A DNA stretch of 64,000 nucleotides from positions 1,054,001 to 1,118,000 of the forward strand of contig NTMA01000001.1 of the NCBI GenBank assembly GCA_002917075.1, in the 5' to 3' direction. Positions within the stretch are counted from its first letter, which is position 1. Every line of letters begins with the position of its first letter. Made by a program: the position numbers and the translations under genes. Below are positions 8,548 to 19,255 of this stretch, one piece after another. This DNA comes from Hawksworthiomyces lignivorus (taxonomy: Eukaryota; Ascomycota; Sordariomycetes; Ophiostomatales; Ophiostomataceae). The notes under the pieces are model-generated. The model worked only from the letters and a program-made list of their open reading frames with translations, was not told where the DNA came from and ran no database searches.

Positions 8548-11320
8548 CTACCACAAAGATGGCAAAACAGCTACTTCCGATACATTTGTGGTTGAAGGTG
8601 TGTTTACTCTAAAGAGTGCGTTCTGTCGTGTGGCCTGACCATAGCCCGCATCGATGGTCACCACACATCCCTCAGCGAGACCATCAAGTCCGTTTTGGCA
8701 AGCATCGTACAGTTTTCGGAGATATTTGCTACGGTGGAAAGAAACCGTCGTTGGCATTTTAGGATGCATTAGATGCCATTCGCCTTGCCGGGCACGTGTC
8801 AAGCCAACGTTGAACCGATACATGCAATCCATAAAGTCAGTAGGATAGTCTCGCACATAGTCAATGCAAATAATATCGGCTTCGTGGCCTTGAGAACTAT
8901 CCCATGTTCGAGCTTCAACCCGTTGCTTGATTCGATCGTAAGGATAAGTTGTGGCAAGCTCATCGATGGATTGTTGGTACATAGTCACGGCTGCCTTGTA
9001 TGGAGCTAGAAGTAGAATGGTTCCCGGCTCTTTTGTGTTCTCGACGCTCCTGAAATGCTTGTTCCGAATCAGCTCCAATACTTTCTTCATTGTCCAATCC
9101 ATGTGTTCTGGATGATACCAGCTCGTCCCCACTTGTACCGGCTTGCCAACTTGTGCGAGATGTATAATAAGTCGCGGAACACTGCATCGCGTACTAGCGA
9201 GATCATTGAAGAAATCTCGAATAAACTGAACGGATTGAGGGAATCGTTCCTTAAATGGAATACCAGAAACCATCTTAGCATCGTAGATCAACTTCGATGG
9301 CAGCCGCTCAAGACGCCCAAAAGCCCGATGGTTAATCAAAAGTTGATGTTTTAACACTCCTGCCAAGAACGCTCTCTCCATGACAGAGGTAGCTAGCTGT
9401 TTCCCGTAGGGATTTGTGTTGCTCTTTACAGTTGGCTGCGTCTGGCGGTGATCACCAATGAAGATCCAGCCGACAGCTGGGCAGAAATTAGCAATTGCAA
9501 TGAGCGTTGACAGCTCACGCGCATGAGCCGCCTCGTCAAAAACAATTAGGTCAGGTCTAAACATGCGCCTAAAAGCGGTCGCCGCAACGCAGGGCGTCGT
9601 TGCGATGAAATCAGCTTGATCCAGGACCGTTTGATACAAGTCAAATATGTGGAAGCGGAGGGCACGATTTTTAGCTACACTGTCATCGCATGCCTTCAGA
9701 AGCTCTGTGAGCTCGGGGAACTCAGATTTGCATGTTTCATAATGATTCCAAGCTACCTCATCCAGTGTAGGAGTGACACATTGATGGCGCACTTTGCTTG
9801 GCTTTGGAGGGCTTCCTTCTGCATTTTGGGTATAGAGGCTCAAGAAGTTTTTTGAAAAATCGACTTCAGGCTCATCTTCGCTGTTAATATGAATCGAAGA
9901 TTGTACAATGCTGCGACCATCGCTACCTTGCGCACGCCGCTGTACTGATGTTATGCGAATGCTTTTTCTCAGCTCTGTACCAAAGCTGCGCATGCGGATA
10001 GCTTTCTTGGAAAGACTAGAAATTTTCACGAGTTTGACGTATTTTGTAGTCGCGTCATCGAGAGGGTCGTTGATATCAAGAAGATATAAGACTTTGGCAT
10101 TCGATTTGCTTTGCATGAGACCGATCACAGACATCACCCAATCGGTTTTACCACCACCAGGACCACCAGGGAGGAAGCAAAGTCCACAAGGCATGTTGGT
10201 GAGATTTTTATGATATGCGAGCCGCTGATGTTCGTTCATGCGTACGTATTTCTTCAAAAGAGCGGAAGGTATGGCAGAATCTTGCTCTGGGTTAAACATG
10301 TGCGGATACATTTCGAACATGTTAATAGAGAATTCCGGTTTGCGAAAATCCAGCATGTACCTGAATGCAGCGACTTGTTTAGACTGTATAGCACTCGGTT
10401 TAACAGCGCCTCCTTTCATCCTTTGTACAGAAACGGTCGATTGCTGCTGAACATCTGGACTCCGATCTACTGGTACCATTTTGTCTCCTGTGTTGGGATT
10501 CTTTCTTCGAGCCCGAGGAAAGGGGTTTTTGGTCGCCTTGACCATCCTGGACAAAGCACTCATTTCTGCATCAAATGTAGCTTCAGATCTAGAAAAGAAC
10601 AATCGGATATTGACAGCATTCCAGTCACTAAGGATGAGGTCGTCTACACTTTTCTGCTGATTCTTGCCAGATGGAATGAGAGCTTGAAGTACCGACTTAC
10701 TGTCATCCATGGTCTGTACCAAGGTTATGTTGAATGCAATGAATTTGGACCAATCTTGCTTTGATTTACCCATGGAGCCGAAGTTGTTGTGTATCCGTCT
10801 CGCCGTCCAAAATACAGAGCGATCTTCCATTGTGATCGGATCGGCAAGGCGTAGTTGGCAAGTTTCGCCAATGCCGGGAAGTCGCATGTCAATGTTCGAA
10901 TTTGACTTCACGAGAATGAGCCACGTTTCTTCTTCACCGCATGAAATAGCAAGAAGAGGCCATGCCTTAAGAAAGTTTGGTTCGTTGTTGAATGCATCAA
11001 GCTCTTGGGCCTCGAAAGCGTCTTCAAATTCAGTTGCCATCTTGTGTACACTCTGAAAATGTTCAACAGACTGAAACTGAACAACAATGTCCGATCGAGC
11101 TGATTCTATTAGTCTAAGCGGGATAGGAGATTCATTGTAGTTAGGTCCGTCTGAGGAGAACTGGAAATGGGCTTGAGTCAGCCAAGCAGTTAAGAGTTGG
11201 AGAAAACTAATATTTGCTTGCCTTCAGAACTCCTCCCACAGTGTTCTTTGCCAGGAAATCTTGCATAGCCGCAAATACGCGGCGTGCATCATCTGAGCTA
11301 TAAATGTCACTAGAAGGCAT
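8548..11320 (-). CDS. UPF1-like superfamily 1 helicase, 903 aa, probable GC-AG intron
   Basis: Two exons: 11320-11222 (33 codons) and 11160-8548. The 61-base intron has a GC donor (AAG|GCAAGC), a branch-like GCTGAC and a CAG acceptor; joining gives a continuous phase-0 frame of 903 residues. Without it the protein would begin at an internal ATG (11040) and lose 73 residues. SF1 motifs are clear: Walker A GGPGGGKT (about 365-372), DEAA Walker B (about 575-578), GDHRQTQP motif III (about 602-609), SSQGHEAD (about 788-795) and NVGLTRAR motif VI (about 817-824). This is the AAA_11/AAA_12 layout of the UPF1/SETX/DNA2 group, which translocates on RNA or single-stranded DNA. The first 290 residues have no recognisable domain and there is no Zn-binding UPF1 N-terminus, so it is not UPF1 itself. 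It lies tail-to-tail with the 284-aa orphan. Confidence 0.9.
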
Positions 11321-12563
11321 TTTCAGAGAGCTGCTTAAACCTAACTAGAATAGCAAAGAACAGTTAATTAGAAGTATCAAGGCAAGTGGCCACTGTAATT
11401 AAAGTGTCGGGGAGGTGGGAAAGGGATACCAGGCGAACAGATACCATCTCAAAATTATATACAATGAAGCAAGATGTAAAGACGAACCAAATAAGATAGA
11501 AATGACATTTCGAACAAGCAACTCTGTAAGAGAGACAAATATCATGCTGCTGTTATATGACAGATCTGCTAGATGATCAAAGAACAGAAGTATGGGATTA
11601 CACTGCTTTGGTTCTATCTATTCCAAAATTGGCCAAGGAAAGAGAAAGGAATCCCGTATAATGGTGAAGGACCTGATAGAAAAGCAAGAACGGCAAAATC
11701 TGCACGCAAACTCACCAGCTGCAGGGCAAAGAGTGGTTGAGAATAAAAGTATGCCACGGCAGAAGTATTCACAGAATGAAGAAATGTGTAATCGGCTGCA
11801 GCAAACTGCACGATATATCGGAAAATCGAGACTGCAGCGACCAAGACCGTGGCAAGCTAATAGAAGCTTCATCAACAGAAATATAAGACAACAAGAGGGT
11901 TATTGGAGCTACACCGTTAAAGTCAAATAAGGGTAGTAAACAAAATAGACAGTAGTACAATGGGTGGGAGCCTCTCAGCCTCTTTGCGAGACAAACGTAT
12001 CTATTCTGCGAAAGGCAGGAGAAAGAAATGAGAAAGTACCTATAATTGAGGCGTAGATGGAGGATGATGCAGACGTCAAAATGAACAAATGCTAATTGAT
12101 AGGCTAGTGAAGGGAATAGGAGAGAAAGAGGAGAATAACAACAAAAAGCTATTCTTCAGGAAGCTGGAGAGAAAGTGAAAGGCGTTTGAGAGACAATCGG
12201 AATCAACGATATTATGTATGTAGGAGTCATTTTATCAAATAAGGAAGGAACGTTTGTCATCGAAGGCGAAACTGCTAATTCATCTTCTCCTAGCAAGGAA
12301 GGCGCGAGCCTTACGTAGAAGCCCTTTGATCTTGCACGCAAAGCCGTCTTTATTAAGCATATTTACTTTAAATATATTTGCTAGAGATAATTGAGTCTTT
12401 ATTTTCTACCAAGTCATCTACAAAAAAAACTGTCGCCGTAAAGGGAATGTGTGACGAAACTTCCAACCATTATGTGGCTTCTGCCATTGTATGTTGCACG
12501 TCTTGTGTGTTTCCTACTTTCTCGTACCTTTTTAGGAGTTCACAGCCAAGACTGAAATCAATC

Positions 12564-12597
<34 letters not shown>

Positions 12598-13716
12598 GGG
12601 GGGGGGGGGGGGGGGGGAGGAAAGGGAACGGACGTCACTTAATCTCTAAATCGTGCATGCAAGTAATTGACACATGAGTTGCAACGCGCAAGTCACACGC
12701 AATAATCAAAACTACAAGAGACAGGCCCTTGTATGTAAAGCAACCCGGAAGGAATTCGAGGTCAAGAAAAAGAGAGAAAACAGTTGAGCCTAGAGAAGTT
12801 TCCTGAATTGCCACTTTTGCAAAGAACTGGTAGCTTAGACGAAGATGCGGCCCTGTCTTCTAGGAACCGAAATATCTTCTCCAACGTCAATTGGGGTATC
12901 GAAAGAAGAGCAGATGAAAATACACCAAGCCTTCAAAGTGACTCTTGCTACGGAAAGGACCGAGCCGCCATAGAGCTTGAGTTGATAGAGCAGCACTTTA
13001 AACAGCGGCCATTAAGCTTCTGATAAAGTGATCTAGAAGTTCACTTCCTAGATTTAGATTGTAAATTAAGGCCCATCTAGTGAAAAGATCCGGTACGGGA
13101 ACAAGCTGAAGATACGAGACGAACACCTGTGCACTAATCGTATCGAAGATCATTCCCCACAGCAATACGAACTGCTTCGTATAAAACTATGCAAAGAAGC
13201 GCAGCTAATCTGCGCGCTAATTCTTATCACGGCCTCGTGGGAAGAAATATCACAGCAAGTGGCGCACTCCGACGTCGTATACACCCTACTAGGCTGAGAA
13301 GTCTGCTGTCCATTTACGAGCGAGAAGGAATACGGTGAGTGCTTGAGTTGCCGTGCAAGATACGGGTAAGAAACTATGGAACTCCGTAATCTTTCCTTCT
13401 GGCATGGGAGAAGAGGCATATCGTTATACGGCTAGCTAGAGCTGCGTCTAGATGCCTTATCACATACAGGAAAAGGAAGAGGTGCGAAAAGAGTAAATAG
13501 GGGCCTGAGATTAGCAGCATTGTCTCCTTTGCTGCTCCAATCTCGCAACTCAGCCCGAGAGTCTTGGCGCTTGACCTATGCGTGTAGTTGCTGTTTGCCT
13601 GCCGGAAGTGGGCAAAGTCAAGTTTACAGAGAGAAGACCTCAAAAAAAGAATAAAGAAAATAGATAATTACTACAGGAAGAAAAAAAATGTAGCATCTCT
13701 GTAAACAAAAAATTTG
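11321..13716. other. Gene-poor interval upstream of the helicase
   Basis: This 2.4-kb stretch contains the helicase promoter and the homopolymer block at 12564-12617. Short frames are present on both strands but none has a convincing start, domain or splice structure. No transposon terminal repeat was recognised. Confidence 0.5.
12564..12617. repeat. T18-A16-G20 homopolymer block
   Basis: Eighteen T are followed directly by sixteen A and then twenty G. The T/A part is a near-perfect palindrome. It is either an unusual microsatellite or an assembly/sequencing artefact. Confidence 0.9.
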
Positions 13717-13808
13717 GGGACTCTCCGTGGATCGAACACGGGACCTCTCGCAAGCTATAAACCCAGGGTGAACCCTAAGCGAGAATCATACCACTAGACC
13801 AAGAGTCC
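13717..13808 (-). tRNA. tRNA-Pro(AGG) with a 20-base intron
   Basis: On the minus strand the acceptor arms GGACTCT (13808-13802) and AGAGTCC (13724-13718) pair over seven bases. The T-arm is CCGTG-TTCGATC-CACGG, and the anticodon stem CTCGC/GCGAG encloses the loop TTAGGGT, which gives anticodon AGG. A 20-base insertion (13772-13753) sits one base 3' of the anticodon, the canonical position for nuclear tRNA introns, and its CCCT can pair with the AGGG around the anticodon as expected for pre-tRNA. The spliced tRNA is 72 nt including the discriminator base at 13717; CCA is not encoded. It would decode CCU and, with inosine at position 34, CCC. Confidence 0.94.
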
Positions 13809-16763
13809 ATTTTTTGGTTGCTGTCATTGAATTCCGCCCGCTAGTTTTAGGAGCAAAATAGTAAGGAACTAGGAAGTGGCAACTATCACCAAACATCTTC
13901 AGAGCTGGATGGAAACAGTGCAGAAGCACCTATACATGGGGAAAAGGATTTTATCTCAAAGTCAAATGAAAGAATCTTACAAGAGAACAGTAAAATGCGT
14001 CTGTTAACAAAAACACGCATGGGCTTAGTTAGAGAAATAGCCAGAGAAGGCGGAAGTGGAGACAGCGGCTTGTGAAGCAAAGCAAGAAGCAGAAAACAAC
14101 TAATCGGTTGAAAAAAGAAAATCGAAAACAACCCAGCCTCATCATATGTCGTCATCGCGCCGCCAAACGGTTTCAGCTTGCCAGGGACCTTTTCACTCTT
14201 GTCCCATCCTACGTTTACGGCCGCATTCCATTCCCAGATAATATCTGGGCTCCCCTGTATCTTTACTGTCTCTGTCCGCATATGGGTGTGAAAGTCCCTC
14301 CCCAATTCAGCCGCTCGCAAATTACTTAATGTCCAAGCTCTACGGAGTAATCCGTCTTACGTACCTTCATAGATGAAGACATCTAGCAAATGCCTTTAAC
14401 AGACACTACTTATTTCCATTGTCGCAGCTTGCCAAGTTTTCATAAGTTTTTCGCCTACTTTTTAGAAACAAAACTTAAGAACGGGGCAAACAGAGCGCAA
14501 AGGAAAAACCCACGTCCCCAACTTTTCCTCCCGCGATCGACAACGGCAAAGGGGCCTTTGGCATTTCTCTCCATCCCTCGTCTGTTCCTGGTGTAAGGGT
14601 ACAAACCGGCGAACGTTCCCCTTGGCGAGATTTGATCTTCAGCATTGTGTGGTCCGGAAGCACTGGAAGAGCACGAAACTGGGCCAGAGCTGGTCTAGAG
14701 CAGAGAACCCCCTTGTGAGTGATGGCCTGGCCGCGCCAGAGGGGTGATGTCCCATTCCTCTTGTTCTACGTTGTGTGATCGCCTCAGAGAAGTGCCCCAG
14801 CGCATTTTGCCGGTTGCCTCTTCCCCATCGCTTCCAATTCATTTTTGGGTTTGGGATTTGCAGTCTTGTTCCTGAACACTTTTCTGCTCATTAGAGAATC
14901 TTTAATTGATAGTCTCTTGGCGCTCTGTGCCTGTTCCGTTTACCACGTCTTGGCATCGTGTGTCCCTCTTCCGGCTTTCCTTACCTAGCAGTGCTCTTGT
15001 GCGGTCGCGTAGGCAAGTATATAGTGGCATATACAATAAGACACTGATATTAAATGGGCAATATGTTTAAGATGCCGCGAGGGATGGAGCTACGGTAGTC
15101 GCTAATCGTAGATGGAAAGACTCCAACTTTCGAGGAGGCGGAGTTGACAAGCTGCAATGAAACGGAAGCGCTGGCCACAACCAAAGCTCCTCCTAGGAGA
15201 GATCGAAGGAGCGGCTGTCTGTTCGCAAGCACAACGTGAGAGGGAAGGCTAGCCGAAATGGAAGCTCAAGGTCAAGTTCAGATGTCGTCAATCCCACAGA
15301 AATCCCATTGTTCTCTTTTCTGAAATGACTGATCCACTGTTCTGAAGTCGCACACGCATGTAAAACCGTCAATCTTCATCTATCCAACCTTGTTTGCTAC
15401 TCTCTCACCCCTCCCTGTTGCATCTTCTTCCCCCTTCGCCCTTCTTATCGGGCTGTGAATTATTAGATTGCAATATTCCCCATGTAAAAGATACTTTATT
15501 ATTTCCTTTTTTTTTTTCCCCTTCTTTTTATCCTCTCCACTTCTTCCATTGAGTGGCTCAAACAGCCGCCGTCCGGTCTCTTCCTTGCACCCATGCTTTT
15601 CCTTTTCTTTCTCTACTTTCTCCTGAGGCTTAATATACCGCAAACATCTCTGCGTACAAGCCTTTTAAACCTTGCTTCTTGCTCTTGTTTTCCTTTCTTT
15701 TTTTTGCCCTTTTCCATTGCACTATTGTTTTATCAAATTTTCTTCAGCTTACCCACTTTCGGCGTTCGCTGTTTTCGATCCCGTCGTTCCACCGCGTGTC
15801 ATCTCACACAGGCCAAACAAAGTACAAGAGGATTTAAGACACTTTCCTACAGAGGGTCAGGAACAAAAACGGAAAATTAGCTAGCAGTCTCTATGTAAGC
15901 ACGCACCGTGTTTGCTTTTTCCACTGTCCTTCCAACGAGCAGGCCGCCGGTCGTTGGTCGCCACGCTTTAGTCGTTCCCGACGCTCCGTCCGATCGAAAA
16001 CAACATCATTCAAGAAGACACGACACTAGTCAGACCCGCGAAGAATGATGCGCTATTGCTAATACGATAATACTTGGATAGTGCCTCGTGCAGTGGATTA
16101 CTGGAGCCACTTAACTCTACTCGATCGCACTCCGTTCTTTTTTAAGACGATCGCTCAGCTCAAGTTGCAGCCTCTATTTTCCTCGCTCTGCCTCGTTTTG
16201 CACTATTAGGCCTGCCTTAGCTCTAGCTCTGCAGGTTAAATACCCACTCCCGTAAATACCGACTGCCTCGACGCCCCTCCTCGACGTCTTCGTCTCTCAA
16301 AGTACAGGGGGCCCCATCTGCAGAGCTCCAAACTACCTGATTGCGTACCCGCTTACGCAGTGGCCGATTATTATTATTATTATTTTTTTTTTTTTGAATT
16401 TCTTTTTCCTGGCTTGTCTACCAGCACGAAAGTCATTTCATTGCCTCTCCTATCTCTCTCCCTTTCACGTCGCCACGTATCTCAACAACGTCCACGAGCG
16501 TCTCAGCCGACGGGGATACTTCTTCTACTTCTTCTTTTTCTTGTATTTCTATTATTATCATTTTTTTCCCTCCTTTTTTATTTTTATTTTAATTTCCTTC
16601 GTTTGAACACCTCCTTTCCTCTAATGTCCTCTAATTACATCCCGAGATAAGCAAAGCTACAGCTCGTTTGACATTATCTGTCCACATGCTGTATTGAGCT
16701 CTACATTTCGTTTATGATTTTCCCATCCTACTCGCTCTTCTCTTATCTACCGCAACCACCACG
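13809..16763. other. Intergenic region upstream of och1-like gene
   Basis: No coding gene is supported in about 2.95 kb. The last kilobase is pyrimidine-rich and has a (TTA)n run at 16367-16384 followed by a T run, which suits a fungal promoter and 5' leader for the mannosyltransferase gene at 16764. Confidence 0.5.
16361..16615 (+). promoter_or_regulatory. Pyrimidine-rich leader/promoter of the och1-like gene
   Basis: Long runs of T and CT, including a TTA microsatellite, end about 150 bases before the ATG at 16764. CT-rich tracts just upstream of the start are typical of filamentous fungal genes; the transcription start was not determined. Confidence 0.35.
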
Positions 16764-17987
16764 ATGCTTACCTTCCGCCGGGCCCTCATCGCGGCCGCCT
16801 TCATCCTCACTATACTTTATCTCACCACACGGACACACACGCCGGCGAGCCAGACTGTAATACAGCAACAAAAGACATCCGTTGCGGCTGCGACAGCTGA
16901 TGGAGCTTCACCACCAGATCCATACGCCACGGGTGCGTCATTACAAGATGGCGACCAGGAAGCTCTTTCGCCCCACCGGCCCAACGTGAACGGCCAGAAA
17001 ACTCTGCAGGTGCCCGACTTGTCTAAGCTCTCCCTCTACGATAAACTGGCCTACCAGTATCCCTACGATGTCGACAAGAAGTTTCCGGCGTATATCTGGC
17101 AGACTTGGAAGTACACGCCTGCTAACGGCGAGTTTACGTTTCGTGAGCAAGAGGCAACGTGGACGGAACAGCACCCGGGTTTCGTCCACGAAGTCATTAC
17201 CGACGCCGTGGCCTTAAAACTGCTGCGGCTGCTGTACGCCGCTGTCCCTGAAGTTCTCGAGGCGTATGATGCGCTGCCATTGCCTGTCCTCAAGGCTGAT
17301 TTCTTTCGCTATCTGATCCTCCTCGCGCGCGGCGGCATCTACTCCGACATCGACACATATGCTATTCGCAGCGCGCTTGAGTGGATCCCTGAGAGCGTAC
17401 CACGGGAATCCATTGGCTTGGTGATTGGCATCGAGGCCGACCCCGACCGGCCGGACTGGCACGACTGGTACAGCCGTCGCATTCAGTTTTGTCAATGGAC
17501 CATTCAGTCGAAGCCGGGTCATCCTGTCATGCGCGAGATTGTGACACAAATTACCAACGAGACGTTGAAGATGAAGCGGAGCGGCCAGCTGAGTGGTCTT
17601 CGGGACAAGAACGTGGTCGAATTTACCGGACCTGCCGTGTGGACCGATATCATCTTCGATTACTTCAATGACGAGAGATTTTTCGACATGTCCGGCTCTT
17701 CGGGCAAGATCGACTGGCGCAACTTCACCGGCATGGAGACAGCTAAGCTGGTCGGAGACGTGATTGTGCTGCCAATTACATCATTTTCGCCCGGCGTTGA
17801 ACAGATGGGCGCTAAGGACTATGACGATCCGATGGCCTTCGTGAAGCATGATTTTGAAGGTAAGCTTCCATTGCTTGTCTTTTTTCTCTGCTTGTCACTC
17901 ATGTAGTTCAATTGCTGATCTAATGTGAATTAAATAGGCACCTGGAAACCAGAGAGCGAACGTCATATTGGCGAAGTCCAAGAGTGA
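16764..17987 (+). CDS. och1: Och1-like alpha-1,6-mannosyltransferase (GT32)
   Basis: Two exons, 16764-17859 and 17938-17987, with a GTAAGC donor and an ATAG acceptor (78-base intron); joined they encode 381 residues. Reading through the intron would replace the conserved end TWKPESERHIGE with an unrelated tail, which confirms the splice. The protein is type II Golgi: a short cytosolic start, one membrane helix at about 6-21, a Ser/Ala/Pro-rich stem, then a GT32 domain. The IWQTWKY segment and the DxD motif D195-I-D197 within GGIYSDIDTY bind the nucleotide sugar and Mn2+. Och1 adds the first alpha-1,6-mannose from GDP-mannose to the N-glycan core in the cis-Golgi, starting outer-chain mannan. 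The paralogue Hoc1 has the same fold, so the Och1/Hoc1 choice is less certain than the family. Confidence 0.92.
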
Positions 17988-19255
17988 TTCGACGAACGAC
18001 ACAAATCGAAACGGATCGACTTCTATGCATAATCATAGCAAACTCACATTTTTCTTATCGTGTGCCTCTTACCATTCCTTTTTTGGTGGCCATTTTCTAT
18101 CTTCAGACGCATTAGCATTGGCGTATTTCGGGATCGGTTATTTTGGTCCATATTTGCTTTCTCATCGGCCGCCTAAATAAGAGGCGAGCAAAGTTCGGAA
18201 GGACATCAATGGGTTAGATACAACAAACGGGTGGGATTGGGATTCAAAACGCAAAACAGAATACGGTTTAATAGACGAAAAAGTTTCGACTCAACAAGTG
18301 TTTCGAGATATGGGAGGTTGGGCTGCTGGCCAGAAGATGCACCAAGGCGAAAGACAGGAGCAAGAATCAGTGAATGGGAGGATATCGAAAAGCGCCGAGA
18401 AACCAGGACACACCGGTCTTCTCATTTCCCTCAAGAAGGTAGAAATTCAGGGCGGCTTTCTTCTGTTGTATCTGCTGCGTTTGTTTCTTGGTGTACCTAG
18501 GAATTGGACACTTTCTCCGAGTCCACGCCGGGAGAGGTGGATGCCAGCAGTGATCCATTCCGTCAATTTATATAGAAAGTCGAGTGAAACCAGCTCGCAC
18601 CAATAGCTCTAGTAAATGCAGAGCAGTTTTATTTTAAAATGTGGAAACGAGACAGCGGACGTGTGAGAAAGTCGGGAATAGTATTGTGCAATAGAAGTGT
18701 GAATTGATGATGCCTCTGCCTCGGACGTAGGGCCAGCAGAAGAGAATATGGCTGAGCCGGGCTGTTGCATCAGTGGAGGTCGAGCATCACGAAAGACTGA
18801 ACGGGCAGGAGAGGGTGATGCGGTGCTCCGACGCCGTGTTCCTTCCGCCCGCCTTCCCCGCATCTCGCTAGCTAATAGCTAGCGAGTAGTACTTCGCATA
18901 TGCAGACCACTCCCCTATATTTGCATGTATCTCCCCTCTGGCTCATTCTACTGCGTACCAGCTGTGGATTCTGTGGGGTAGTCGCGAACCTGGAAACCAA
19001 GATTCAAAATACATTAATCCCATGTGAAGGAAGAAAGGAGTAAAGTAGCAGTTGCTGCTTTAGGATAGGGCAGAAAAGAAAAGAGGAGATCCAGGTCGTG
19101 AGGGGCCAAGTCAAGAGTCGAGTGGTTCCTTCCTCGGCGAGAGTTCTGGATCCTGCTCTGCGTATATTTGGTTTTCTTTCTTCATTGTTTGAATTCCTCC
19201 ACACCTCAACGTTCTCAACGTAGCCCTCTACTAAGCACGCCGACAACCATCCACT
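17988..19255. other. Intergenic region, no gene seen
   Basis: This holds the 3' flank of the mannosyltransferase gene and the promoter of the acyl-CoA synthetase gene. A short palindrome of GCTAGCTAATAGCTAGC type occurs at about 18868-18884. No frame with a recognisable domain was found on either strand. Confidence 0.5.
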
